Assembly: GCA_014529385.2 (NCBI GenBank)
Contig: CM043969.1
Coordinates: 75,994,676-76,058,675, forward strand
DNA: 64,000 nt
Direction of reading: 5' to 3'
DNA from: Adiantum capillus-veneris
Lineage: Eukaryota > Streptophyta > Polypodiopsida > Polypodiales > Pteridaceae
Part shown: positions 11,047 through 21,844 of the stretch, piece after piece
How the letters are laid out: the number at the start of each line of letters is the position of its first letter
Numbering within the stretch: the stretch's first letter is position 1
Notes under the pieces: generated by a model
Told to the model about the DNA's origin: nothing
What the model saw: only the letters and a program-made list of their open reading frames with translations
The model's database searches: none
Position numbers and translations under genes: made by a program

Positions 11047-14000
11047 AATGTTAAATTTCCTGAAAGGAGAATCTCCTTTAAGTTTAGGGAAAAAGACATG
11101 TATATAGATGCTAAGGAAATGGGTAACACTATCGCCATTGTACATACACCAGCTTTCAACAAGTCAATAAAGAGCTCTATTTCCGTGTACACGATTTTTG
11201 TTAAAGATTCTCAAAATGAACCTAATGCTTTAGCAAAAGAAAATAAAAGCAACCAAAAGGAATTAGAGTTATCCAATTTTCTCAAGGGGTTTCAAGATGT
11301 TTTTATTGACGAGATCCCTTGTGAGCTACCTCCTAAACGAGGTAATGATGACCATGCAATTGAACTTCTTCCAGGAAGTTTACCGCCTAACAAACCTCCT
11401 TATAGAGTTTCTCAAGCTCAACAAGAGGAGATTATGCGGCAAGTGCATGAGTTAGTTGAGAAGGGCATGGTTAGGCCTAGCTCATCTCCATTTTGCTCAC
11501 CTGTGCTATTGGTGCAAAAGAAAGACGGCACATATCGTATGTGTGTCGACTATAGAGCACTAAATAGGATCACTATCAAGAATAGGTTTCCCGTTCCACG
11601 GGTAGAAGACCTATTTGATAAGCTACAAGGATCGACCTACTTCAGTAGGATTGACCTAAAAAGTGGCTATCATCAAATAAGGATAGTTGATCAAGACATT
11701 GTAAAGACCGCATTTCGCACCACATTTGGTCTTTACGAATACATTGTCATGCCTTTTGGCTTGACCAATGCACCAGCCACATTCAACCGCTTGATGGAGA
11801 AGTTGTTCAGGCCTCATCGAACCTTCACTAGAGTGTTCTTTGATGATATTATCATCTACTCTAATTCATTAGACGAACACAAGCAACACCTCCAGGTAAT
11901 ATTTCAAGTTTTAAGAGAGAATAAACTTTATGTTAATCGAAACAAAAGTAAATTTTTCTTGCAAGAGATTCAGTATTTAGGTCACATTATCTCTCAAGAT
12001 GGCATCCAAATGGATCCATCCAAGTTAGAGGTAATAAAAGGATGGCCTAGACCAAGGAATCTTCATGAACTAAGAAGCTTTATAGGTATGTGTGCATACT
12101 ATAGACGCTTCATAGAAAAGTTCTCACAAATTGCAGGACCATTACATGACCTAACAAAGAAAAGCGTTAGGTATACATGGTCTGCTAAGGAGACCAATGC
12201 TTTTGAAAAGCTTAAAGAAAAGATTATCTATCAACCTGTGCTTTCACTACCAGATCTCTCAAAACCATTTGAGGTCCAATGTGATGCTTGTGGTGATTGC
12301 CTTGGAGCTGTTTTGCTCCAAGAAGGGCACGCCATAGGCTATGAGAGTCGAAGGCTCGACCCTGTTGAGAAAGCTCTAGGCATATATGAAAAGGAACTCC
12401 TTGCAGTTCTACATGCCTTAGACTCATGGAAGCACTATTTATTGGGGACTCCTTTCAATCTGCGAACGGATCACCAAAGTCTTAAGTACTTCATGATGCA
12501 GACCAAGCTCTCCGACAAACAAATGAGGTGGGCAAATTTCCTTTCGCAATTTCATTTTCATATTGCTCACATTGCTAGCAAGCATAATCAAGTAGCTGAT
12601 GCACTCTCAAGACGGCCGAGAGTGAATGCGGTTTCCATAGCAACTCACAATGATCTATCTTCAATGATAGATGAGTATGCTATTGATCTTGATTTTAGAG
12701 ATGTGATTTCAGCCCTTGCATTAGGGAAGAAAGAAGAAACATTTACTTTACAAGATGGTTATCCTCTCTACGGCAATAGACTATGTGTTACTAACTCACT
12801 ACGTGAGAAAGTAATGTATGAATCTCATGCTCCACCTTATGCGGGGCATAGAGGGATTCAGTCTACCTTAAAGGGAATTGAAACATATTTCTATTGGCTT
12901 ACCATGAAAGTGAACATACAAGAGTATGTTTCTAAATGTGTGGTATTCCAAAAGACAAATTTTGAGAGAGGGAAGCAACTTGGATTGCTTCAACCTTTGC
13001 CAATCCCTAATTCACCATGGGAGAGCATATCCATGGATTTTATCTTTGGATTGCCTAAGTCTATCCATGGGAATACGGGAATATGGACGATAGTAGACAG
13101 GTTCAGTAAACAAGCTCATTTTATACCCGTCAAAAAGACTATCAAAGCCCATCAAATGGCAACCCTCTTCATTTCACAAATTTTCAAGTACCATGGCTTG
13201 CCAATGTCCATAGTGTCGGATAGAGATCCTAGAATGACGAGTAATTTTTGTAAGGGTTGCTTTGAGAATTTAGGGACAAGGCTAAACTTCTCTTCGGCCT
13301 ATTATCCACAAACCGATGGCCAAAGTGAAATAGCTAACCTAACCATTCTCGATCTACTAAAAGCCTATGTAACGGAAGTAGATCAAAGATCCCAATGGGA
13401 GAAGTAATTACCCTTAGTGGAGTATGCTTACAATAACACCGTACATACTTCCACAAGAAAAACACCTTTTGAGGTAATTGAGGGGAGATCAAAAAGTCCC
13501 TTGCTACTTAAGGTACATGGGAAGATCTTCGCTGCAGATGAGTATAGCCGAGACCTACAAGAATCTTTTCAAAAGCTTAAGGATTCTATCTCTATCTCAC
13601 AGCAAAGGCAAAAGGCTGCTGCTGACAAACACAGAAGATCCCAAGCCTTTAAAGAAAATGATTGGGTCTTATTAAAGTTTCCCAAGGCTCGATTAAGGCA
13701 CACGACGGGCAAGAATCCTACGGGACACCAAAAGTACTATGCTAAACTAGCAAAAAGGTACTATGGTCCCTTCTAGATTCTTAGGCCAATCAATGAGATG
13801 GCCTATCAACTCAAGTTGCCCAATCATTGGATCATACACAATGCTTTCTATGTGAGCCTATTAAAGCCTTACAAAGGAGAGCCACCTCAAGAACCAACTA
13901 TTGGAGACCCACTGGAGATCGACCAAGAGGAGGTGCTGCAGTCCGAGTCCATTCTCCGACATGAAGACAAGGTACTAAGAGGTGGTAAGACTATCCGAGG

Positions 14001-14076
14001 ATATCTTATTAAGTTCAAGAATTATCCTTTTGAAGATGCTAGATGGATGCAAGGCATACAATTAAGGATAACCTAA
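11047..14076 (+). pseudogene. pol: Ty3/gypsy chromovirus pol, copy A (RT, RNase H, integrase, chromodomain)
   Basis: One frame covers reverse transcriptase, RNase H, integrase and a C-terminal chromodomain, broken by two stops. Numbering from the ATG at 11023 (inside the CACTA end): RT catalytic D211 and the FFDD pair D274/D275; RNase H D421, E456/E458, D483, D526; integrase H602, H609, C639, with Phe at 642 where the fourth zinc ligand should be Cys; DDE residues D672, D733, E769 with spacing 35. A TAA at 13405-13407 replaces a Tyr codon (TAC in copy B). A TAG at 13774-13776 follows YYGPF and is shared by all three copies. The chromodomain segment (13798-14076) has ESILRHEDKVLRGGK and LIKFKNYPFEDARW, typical of chromoviruses, where it targets integration to marked chromatin. 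Gag and protease are absent from this copy. Confidence 0.93.
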
Positions 14077-14480
14077 ACCTTGTCAATGCTTACAATGCTT
14101 CCCAAGAGTAAGCAAATGTACAAAATGTAAAAAATGAACAACGTTTTTTTTGTCTTATAAGACTCTCTTTTTTTTTATTGTGCACAAAAATGAAGTAGTA
14201 TGCATGCTTAGATCAAGTTTTGCGGAGACGACGTCTCCCAAACACCAAGTAGGACTAATGGAAGATTGTCACTCTACTATGGAAGATTGATAGGACTAAT
14301 GTGCATACATGCTTGCGGCAGCCTCAGGCTCTCAAGCGCCAAATGGACTAGTCATCCATTGTGGAACGATGTCGTAGGGTAACATAGGGATCCTCTACTC
14401 GCTAAGAAAAGGACTCATGAATATGCTTTATCTTCTCTACACCATAGTCGAGGACGACTATGATTTCAAGAGAGAGGTAA
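14077..14480 (+). other. Gypsy A 3' untranslated region and polypurine-type tract
   Basis: The region lies between the pol stop and the LTR and is nearly identical to 28597-28990 of copy B. The last bases before the LTR, tcaagagagaggtaa (14466-14480), are purine-rich and probably include the plus-strand priming site. Confidence 0.75.
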
Positions 14481-15455
14481 TGTCATAATAATCAATATCT
14501 AATTCTCCTAAATGATTTTCTCATATTAAACTGATCATTTAATGTGGGGAAGTGCCAGGGGAGAAAAAGCTAGAATATTGGTTAAGCTAGCAGACTGGCC
14601 ACAGTAGGGATCCAAAGGAGGGAAAATAGGGATCCAAAGGGGGGGCCATCTGCAAAAGAGCCATGTGCAACAATGGGCTAAAAAGACCCTAAGGTTCATT
14701 CCATTAAGACTTCCAAAATGCTAAGGTTCCAAAATTCAAAGGTTGTGTCCAAAGGTCAACCCTAGGGGAATTGGATGCTTTGTGTGTGTACAAAAAAGTC
14801 TTTTGCAATCCCTACTTAGGAGGGGGCGAGCCTTTCTTGTAGGGGATTAGAGAGAAAGCCACACACACACACACACAAGCTTTCTTTACACAAAGGGAAT
14901 GAGGGACACATGTCAGCTCCCTAGCCCAGATGCCCACAAGGTGTACCCAATTCCTATTGGATGGCCTTGGAGGTGGACCAATGAGAATTAGGCTAGAGTA
15001 AATCTAGTTTAATTAATTTAAAAACACTTAATAAAAGAACCAATGAGAATTAAGTCCTTTAGAAGACTATTGGACAGTGTCCCAAGTGGTCCAATGAGCA
15101 TTCAGCAGCCCAATGGCTTGCCTGATTCCTATTGGCCAGGAGGCAAAGGGGTCCAATGAGAGTTTAGTTGAATTATTAAATTACCTAAAGCTCTCACAAA
15201 AGGGGAAAGGGGGACGCATGTCAGAAGGCTATCACTTATGCTGCTTAATTGTCATTGGCTAGTTCTAGGGAGGTCCAAATGGGAGAAACCATATACAAAG
15301 CCTTTTGGAGGGTGGACCGACTCCATGCAAATCCGGTCCTCAACTGTTGTCAATAGCTTAATTTCTCTCTCTTTTGAAAGTATTGTTCATGCTATCTAAC
15401 TAGGTGTTATGCTTTTTGTTCCAATTTCAACCCAAGCACTCTCTTAATTCTCAAA
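14481..15455 (+). mobile_element. Gypsy A 3' LTR, truncated (short LTR subfamily)
   Basis: It starts TGTCATAATAATCAATATC and is nearly identical to 16400-17374. Homology stops at about 15455, roughly 80 bp before the expected TGTTACA end. A CA microsatellite near 14862 is shared with the other LTRs. It belongs to the short LTR type that lacks about 0.5 kb present in copy C and in the solo LTR. Confidence 0.9.
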
Positions 15456-16356
15456 AAGGAATTATAAAACTCCTCAAATAATTCAAAAAAATGGTCACTC
15501 GAGAGGACATAAAAGTCTCCCATTACCAACCTATTGTTAAGGCTTTTCATGCTTCCCAGCTTCCCACACTACTTGCTAAAAATTAATGTATGAGAGAAAA
15601 CTTAGAAATCCTCTTGTGAGAACCCATTCTTCTTTGGGGATGTCCCACCCCCTTCCTCTGGGACCTTTGTACTTTTCTTTTTACGTGATAAGCCAAACAC
15701 GCTTTTTTCAAATAACTCCACAGCATGAAGCCACTTGGCTCAATCCTCAGCATCCAATAAAAAGGTTGATCCAATGGTAAAATACACAGCTAACGTTAGT
15801 AGATTGCAAGCTCGTAAACTACACTTAGTATGCTTTACTTTACATAAAGTATGCGGCTAACATTAGTAGGTTGCAAGCTCACAGACCACAAAGGCCAGGT
15901 CATGCAAAGTTGTGGCACGATGCAAAGAGGCTTGAGGCTAATGTTGGCCGTGCAATTTGTCTTGACTGCAATGGCTTGAATCATTCCAAGTGGCCGCTTC
16001 TGTGCTCTAGAAATTACAAAAGAACATTAGGCTTACCAACTAATCATCCACCAACACAACTTTGCATGACCCTGCAGAGAGGCGTGAAAGCTTTAGGGTA
16101 TGAGTTGGATTCTGACATCGAATGCTCTAAAAAAGTGATTACTACACCACTTGGCCCATCAACCTTTGCTTTGAGATGAGCCTCATTATCAACAACGCCA
16201 TGCGGTAGCAACTCATGCAAACCAGATCAAGGGCATATTGGCCAGGGGCTATGCTTGCTATTGTCTTTGACCATGTCCACCATCACCACCTCTCCACCCT
16301 ATGCTCTCCCCACTTGCTTGCTCTTGCTCGGAGGTGCTGTATATTATTGCATAGCC
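15456..16356. other. Unassigned 0.9-kb spacer inside the gypsy array
   Basis: It separates two near-identical 1.0-kb blocks (14437-15455 and 16357-17374). About 60 bp near 15586-15645 resembles 30786-30845. A degenerate pair of gctaac-ttagtag-ttgcaagctc units lies near 15790 and 15853. The open frame 15871-16179 has no motif I know. Confidence 0.5.
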
Positions 16357-16399
16357 TACACCATAGTCGAGGACGACTATGATTTCAAGAGAGAGGTAA

Positions 16400-17455
16400 T
16401 GTCATAATAATCAATATCTAATTCTCCTAAATGATTTTCTCATATTAAACTGATCATTTAATGTGGGGAAGTGCCAGGGGAGAAAAAGCTAGAATATTGG
16501 TTAAGCTAGCAGACTGGCCACAGTAGGGATCCAAAGGAGGGAAAATAGGGATCCAAAGGGGGGGCCATCTGCAAAAGAGCCATGTGCAACAATGGGCTAA
16601 AAAGACCCTAAGGTTCATTCCATTAAGACTTCCAAAATGCTAAGGGTCCAAAATTCAAAGGTTGTGTCCAAAGGTCAACCCTAGGGGAATTGGATGCTTT
16701 GTGTGTGTACAAAAAAGTCTTTTGCAATCCCTACTTAGGAGGGGGCGAGCCTTTCTTGTAGGGGATTAGAGAGAAAGCCACACACACACACACACAAGCT
16801 CCCTTTACACAAAGGAAATGAGGGACACATGTCAACTCCCTAGCCCAGATGCCCACAAGGTGTACCCAATTCCTATTGGATGGCCTTGGAGGTGGACCAA
16901 TGAGAATTAGGCTAGAGTAAATCTAGTTTAATTAATTTAAAAACACTTAATAAAAGAACCAATGAGAATTAAGTCCTTTAGAAGACTATTGGACAGTGTC
17001 CCAAGTGGTCCAATGAGCATTCAGCAGCCCAATGGCTTGCCTGATTCCTATTGGCCAGGAGGCAAAGGGGTCCAATGAGAGTTTAGTTGAATTATTAAAT
17101 TACCTAAAGCTCTCACAAAAGGGGAAAGGGGGACGCATGTCAGAAGGCTATCACTTATGCTGCTTAATTGTCATTGGCTAGTTCTAGGGAGGTCCAAATG
17201 GGAGAAACCATATACAAAGCCTTTTGGAGGGGGGACCGGCTCCATGCAAATCCGGTCCTCAACTGTTGTCAATAGCTTAATTTCTCTCTCTTTTGAAAGT
17301 ATTGTTCATGCTATCTAACTAGGTGTTATGCTTTTTGTTCCAATTTCAACCCAAGCACTCTTGTAATTCTCATTAGGAATCTATTCTAATGAAATGCCCA
17401 CTATGTTCATGCTAATTTCCGCTACACACAAGTTTTTAGGCCATTAAATGTTACA
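16400..17455 (+). mobile_element. Gypsy B 5' LTR, shared LTR of a tandem array
   Basis: It is bounded by TGTCATAA and TGTTACA and followed by a primer-binding site. It is preceded not by host DNA but by 43 bp of gypsy 3' internal sequence (16357-16399, identical in type to 14437-14480). So it was the 3' LTR of one unit and the 5' LTR of the next. Length 1056 bp. Confidence 0.93.
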
Positions 17456-17470
17456 TTGGTATCAAAGCAC
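17456..17470 (+). promoter_or_regulatory. Primer-binding site, tRNA-Met type
   Basis: Directly after the LTR, tTGGTATCAAAGCAC matches the plant initiator tRNA-Met primer site (TGGTATCAGAGC) with one change. It primes minus-strand cDNA synthesis in an active element. Confidence 0.9.
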
Positions 17471-17872
17471 AAGGTTTCTCTTTTCTTGCTCAAGAAGGGA
17501 GGTCCTCAAGGTAGCTATAAATGGTTGGTATTATTAATTGCCTGTGAGTAAGTAGAATAGGGATTTTTCAGCCTTGCAGTGCGCCTTCCTTCATGCAGTT
17601 AATGGGGCATCACCGTTGAGAGCTATGGTCTTAATAGTGGAGTCCTACGGGGCTTGCCTACGGCTTAACCACTATTGAGCTATTAGAAGCTTGACAGGAG
17701 CCGGTGCTGTTTTGGTGTTGAAAGACCCTCTCTTCTATTCCTTGCAATTAATGGTATTCGAGCCACGGGTACAGTAGCTTGAGTGCTTTTTCTAAAGGGG
17801 TAAAGAGGAGTAGCAACTAGGGCTTGAAGTGCCAAAGTACACCTAAAAAGTTTACACCTAAAAGTTGTTAGA
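17471..17872 (+). other. Gypsy B 5' leader
   Basis: Untranslated leader between primer site and gag ATG. Its first part (to about 17588) recurs at 30073-30188, and parts recur reversed in copy C (57431-57820). Confidence 0.8.
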
Positions 17873-18577
17873 ATGGCTGACAATAGTAAAGAGAGTGAAA
17901 TTAATGTTGATAACTTTGATTTTGCTAATGAGCAAGCTACTAATGATGCTCCGATGCTTGTTAACTATCTTGTTTCTAGGCTTCAAAAAGCCATGGGCAA
18001 TCCATCTCTCCAAAGTAAAGTGCAACGGCGGCTCCGTGCTCACGAGATTCTCCAAGCTCATCACCATGACGAGAGAACACCTAGGAAGCCTCCTTGTGAG
18101 ACTCCCAAAAGAGGTCTCTCTCTGATTCGGGAAGAAGAAGAGAATCCATACGAAGGGCTCAAGAATTTACTTCTTGATGATGCATCTCCTTCCCAAAGGA
18201 GAACTCAAGAGCCTCCATCGAAGGAACGAGAAAGAAGTGAGTCTCCCGCCACCTCGACGGAGATGGCTCCACGAAGACGGCGGGCTAAATGCTCTCCATC
18301 ACCACCAAATCGGAGAAGACCATCGCACCCTTCTCCACTTCATAATTCAAAGAGGGATGATAAAAAGCAAGATAAGAAAAAGGCGAGAAAGAGGACACCC
18401 TCTTCTCCATCGTCTTCATCCTCTTCCTCTTATGAAAGTGATGGTGAAGAAGACAAAGATCAAGACAAGAAAAAGGCGAGAAAGAGGTCACCCTCTTCTC
18501 CACCTTCTTCAAATTCTTCACCTTTTGAAGAAAGTGATGGTGCAACCTTTGAACCCATCAAAAATAAGAGGCCATAG
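17873..18577 (+). CDS. gag: Gypsy B Gag N-terminal segment, Ser/Arg- and Lys-rich
   Basis: The ATG at 17873 opens 234 codons ending in a TAG at 18575. The first 90 residues are ordinary. The second half is highly charged and low complexity: proline and arginine patches, then two tandem copies of a DKKKARKR plus SPSSP-type module followed by acidic serine stretches (about 18360-18545). KKARKR resembles a nuclear localisation signal. The reading frame must move by +1 to continue into the capsid and zinc-knuckle part near 18560-18600, so this is either a frameshift lesion or a recoding site. Copy C has lost nearly all of this region. The segment belongs to the element's capsid precursor by position; its role is inferred. 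Confidence 0.65.
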   Translation: MADNSKESEINVDNFDFANEQATNDAPMLVNYLVSRLQKAMGNPSLQSKVQRRLRAHEILQAHHHDERTPRKPPCETPKRGLSLIREEEENPYEGLKNLLLDDASPSQRRTQEPPSKERERSESPATSTEMAPRRRRAKCSPSPPNRRRPSHPSPLHNSKRDDKKQDKKKARKRTPSSPSSSSSSSYESDGEEDKDQDKKKARKRSPSSPPSSNSSPFEESDGATFEPIKNKRP

Positions 18578-19756
18578 GAAATCCTATGCCGCATGGAAGA
18601 GGTCATCCAAGATGAAGAAGTTCAAAGAGGGAGGGAAGAGCATCTCTTTCCTTACCTATGATGGCACCTTTGGTGCTACGGACAAAGTCTTGGCCTTTAT
18701 CCAACAGTTCGATGCGGCGTTTGGAGATGAGGGCTTCACGGAGTCCTCTAAGCTACGCCATGTAGCTATGCACTTTCAAAATTCCGCCAGGCAATGGTGG
18801 TCTAGCCTACGAGCCAACGATGAAGCTCCACGAACATGGAAAGCTTTAAGAGCTTCCATTATGAAGCAGTTTTTGGCCACCGACGCCAAAGACAAAGTAC
18901 TCACTGAATCGCGAATCTTAAAGCTCTCTCCCTATGAATCCATCCACAAATATGTAGACAAGTTTTGGGACCTACAACTCAAAGCCACTGTCTTCAAAAA
19001 GTTGGATTTTGGAGAGCAAAAGCAACAATTTTGTGCGGGCTTAACCGAAGAAATGGCGGAATATGTCAACTCCCAAAGGCCACGTACCATGTCGGCGGTA
19101 ATACACCATACTATGGTGGCCTCTCGAATCAATTTCCAAACGGGGGCTAAAAGAAATAATAAGCCCACGGAAAACAAGGGTTCCAACGAGCCTAAGGGGA
19201 AGGACAATGTCCAAAATTCTCCTAAGGGCAACTCCAACAAAGCTAAAGAGAAGGGAGTTTACAAAGGTAAGAACAAACTCTCTCCTGAAGAGCTTGAGCG
19301 TTATCGCAAGGATAACCGGTGTTTCAAGTGCGACGAACAAGGGCATACGTACCGCGCTTGTCCACAAAAGAACAACCGCCAAGATCCTCCTAGAGCTTCC
19401 TTGGTTGAAATCCAAGAGGAGGAGACTCACCAAACTCACCACAAAGGATCTCCTCTATGCCATGCTTGGGAAAAGGTAAGAGAACATGATGCTTTTATTC
19501 TCTTTGACCCTAGTTCTACTCACAATTTTATATCTATAGAGTTGGCCACCAAGCCAGGCATACAAGCTTACGAGATGGAAGATGTCCTACCCGCAGACAG
19601 TGCCTTCAAGGGGCAAGAAGCTTCAGTCACTCCCTTAATCGAGAAATTGAGGCTTCATGTCCAAGGCTATGTGGACAAAGAGGACTTCTTTATCTCTCCT
19701 CTCAAGCATGAGGATGTAATCCTAGGGGCACCATGGTTTGACCGCCTGGCTGCCAA
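18560..19756 (+). CDS. gag-pro: Gypsy B Gag capsid, zinc knuckle and protease
   Basis: The frame open to 19793 carries the retrotransposon gag domain (about 18620-19110; FLTYDGTFG, ARQWWSSLR, FLATDAKDKVL, SPYESIHKYVDKFW). Then a perfect CCHC knuckle, CFKCDEQGHTYRAC (19320-19361), then an aspartic-protease segment, FDPSSTHNFIS (about 19503-19535). The protease motif in this family is normally DPGSTHNF, as in copy C, so the Gly next to the catalytic Asp is Ser here. The frame continues without a stop into pol once the CACTA insertion is discounted, so gag and pol form one polyprotein. The apparent open frame upstream of 18560 in this frame is a shadow of the gag N-terminal frame. Confidence 0.88.
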
Positions 19757-19757
19757 T
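19755..19757. repeat. CACTA target-site duplication, left copy (AAT)
   Basis: AAT at 19755-19757 and at 25560-25562 flank the CACTA termini. A 3-bp duplication is the hallmark of CACTA insertion. Copy C has a single AAT at the corresponding place (minus strand, 56512-56514). Confidence 0.93.
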
Positions 19758-19775
19758 CACTACAACAAAAAAGGG

Positions 19776-19955
19776 GGTTATCGACGTATATAGGGACGCT
19801 TAACGTCGCTATACACGTCGATATATGCGTCCCTGTGAAACTGTCGCAAAGAGCGTTGATATACGCGTGGAAAGGCTTTATTAGCGACGCGGATAGCGAT
19901 GCGTATATCGACGCTGGTATAGACGGGTATAGCGACGCGTATATCGACGACCATA
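19776..19955. repeat. CACTA subterminal repeats, left end
   Basis: About eight variants of cgtcgatatatgcgtc or gcgtatatcgacg occur in both orientations, plus gatatacgcgtggaaa, which recurs near the right end at about 25383 in the same orientation. Confidence 0.85.
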
Positions 19956-20204
19956 ACAGTAAATAAAATTTCTTGGGCAGAGGGCAGGTAGCCTGGCCTG
20001 TGCCCAATGAAAAGATGGACACATGCACCACAGCCAGACTTCCTGCCCTCTTCCCAAGAAAGCGAGCAGCACCAAAATCAACCGTGCTCCTGCAGAAATT
20101 TCGGCAGAGTTCCCTTTGTTTTTACATAAACTTTTCAAAAAAAAAAATCATGTATACGCCTCCTACATGCTATCCATGTAGGATCTCACATGAGATTTAA
20201 GGCC

Positions 20205-20490
20205 AATGACCATAACGAACCATAACCATAACTTAAAAGCATAACCATAATGAACCATAACCATAACTTAAAACCATAACCGACCAATATAACCACTTTG
20301 ATCATAACCAAAAACAAAATTAACAATAACCATAAGCATAACCAGAAAGTTAAACATAACCATAAACAAAACTTGAACCATAACTATGTCTATACAAGAA
20401 TAGGAGAAATAACCATGTCTATACAATGACAATGACAATAACCATAACCATAAGGAAAACAATAACTGTCTGAACAATAATCATAACCAT
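20205..20490. repeat. AACCATA-rich degenerate minisatellite
   Basis: Irregular repetition of aaccataaccata with aacttaaa interruptions inside the CACTA element. It lies 3' of the second minus-strand gene. It is not a telomere repeat. Confidence 0.8.
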
Positions 20491-20689
20491 ATATATGTAT
20501 CTATACAAAAGGAGACACAGAAGCGTGTCTGTGTCTCACAAAGCATATATATGAAATCTGGACCACTGATGACTAGGCGTCACAACCTGCACATAGAACA
20601 ACTCACAAAATTAGTATTCACATATACTTACTTAATTAAATCAACTCACACATATTAACGTCTCACCTCAAGCGATCAGCGAGCCTGTA

Positions 20690-21615
20690 AGGCTGCCCAG
20701 TCTACAAACTCTCCTAAAGCATCAAGATCATTCAATACTTCATAGATACCTCTGCGATATCCATATGACTCCTCCTGAAGTGTCGAGGCTCGATGCATCG
20801 TAAGATTCTGCGTTTATACAAAAATCAGAGTAATAAGAATACATGATTCATCGCGTTTTAAAAAACTCCATAGTTAAGATTGGATTAGAAACTCACAAAC
20901 TCATAGCGAAAGGTGTCGAAGCCTCCGCTGCCAAGATGAGATGTCCCCCTGGTCATCTGTCGTATCTGTGCAGCCTCACGCTGTTGTCTGAACCGCGTGG
21001 CCGCTGTCCGCTCATCCTCCCTGACTAAGGCCACGTCTCGTGTGGGATGTCCGAAGGCTTCGACGAGTCGGTCTTGAAAGCCTTCCGAGCTGCATCTCGT
21101 TGATGTTACACGGTGTCCCCTGCAACACCCTTGATCCAGCTCCTCGGAACAATGTCAGAACTCGGAGCAGGCTGGTACTCTCTCAGGATGGCCTCCACTA
21201 TGTAATTGACTTTGTCCTTTTTCTACTGATCCCAAGATGTCAGAATGCTGGTCGAAAACTGTAGCTCCGCGAGCTGGCGAATCCGCTGTCTCATTTCAGT
21301 CCCGACTCTATCCATGTCAACAGAACCATCTGGCCGTACAGTATAGAGCTTGGAGGCACAAGGATCGTGTGCCCCCCAAGGTGTCCGAGGTGTGCCAAGA
21401 GGTGTGTCGAGAGGTGTGCCTGGATAGGACGGGGGTCGTGAGCGAGGAGGGGTCGAAGCATCTGTGGACCCTCCTCCACAACAACCACCACCTCCACCTG
21501 ACGATCGCCGAGATCGGCGAGTGCGCATGTGCTGCGGAGATGAGGACATACCCGCCTCTGCCCCACCCCTAGGTGTCAAAGCGGCCGTGATGGGAGAAGC
21601 AGGCGTCGTACCCAT
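20690..21615 (-). pseudogene. CACTA second gene, TNPA/Ptta-like protein fragment
   Basis: On the minus strand a Gly/Pro/Ser-rich start (21615-21440) leads into a conserved-looking part: LTSWDQ, KVNYIVEAILREYQPAPSS, GVAGDTV, REDERTAATRFRQQ and DTFRYEF. A GTGAGT donor after YEF and a CGCAG acceptor bracket an intron of about 90 bp (roughly 20815-20905). The next exon reads NLTMHRASTLQEESYGYRRG in frame and ends near 20690. The layout fits the plant Ptta/En-Spm protein that accompanies the transposase and binds subterminal repeats. Two stops interrupt it: a TAG at 21225-21223 after WDQ and a TAA at 21108-21106 after DTV, both explicable as CAG or CAA changed by C-to-T. A further small frame change lies near 21030. 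The start is uncertain because a poly-C tract lies just upstream. Confidence 0.7.
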
Positions 21616-21624
21616 AGGCGTCCC

Positions 21625-21682
21625 CCCCCCCCCTCATAGGCGTCCCCCCCCCCCCCCCCCCCCCCCATAGGTGTCCCCCCCT
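21625..21682. repeat. Poly-C tracts (G-runs on the minus strand)
   Basis: Several runs of 6 to about 23 C separated by short ataggcgtc or ataggtgt spacers. On the coding (minus) strand these are long G runs at the start of the TNPA-like gene, able in principle to form G-quadruplexes. Run length may be imprecise in the assembly. Confidence 0.9.
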
Positions 21683-21844
21683 AGGCGTCGAACCCTCGGT
21701 GTGAAGCCCGGAGGCGTAGTACCCGTGCCTCTGGCTACCCAGTACTGAGAAGCCTCTGCCATCTGAGCAGGCGTCATCCGTGTAACGAAGCCCATGAATG
21801 CATGTGCACTCATAGAAGCGGGATCTGGAAACTAGTCTGCCATA

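Noticed and set aside
12224..12427. Minus-strand open frame within gypsy pol
   Set aside because: Shadow of the RNase H coding sequence. The same holds for 18285-18545, 18932-19240, 19041-19442, 26612-26848 and 63449-63808.
18174..18560. Start of the 539-codon frame as a distinct protein
   Set aside because: This part is the +1 shadow of the Gag N-terminal frame (17873-18577) and has only low-complexity His/Leu/Arg text. Real coding in this frame starts near 18560.
20205..20490. Interstitial telomere repeat
   Set aside because: The AACCATA-like motif is irregular and does not match plant telomere repeats (CCCTAAA).
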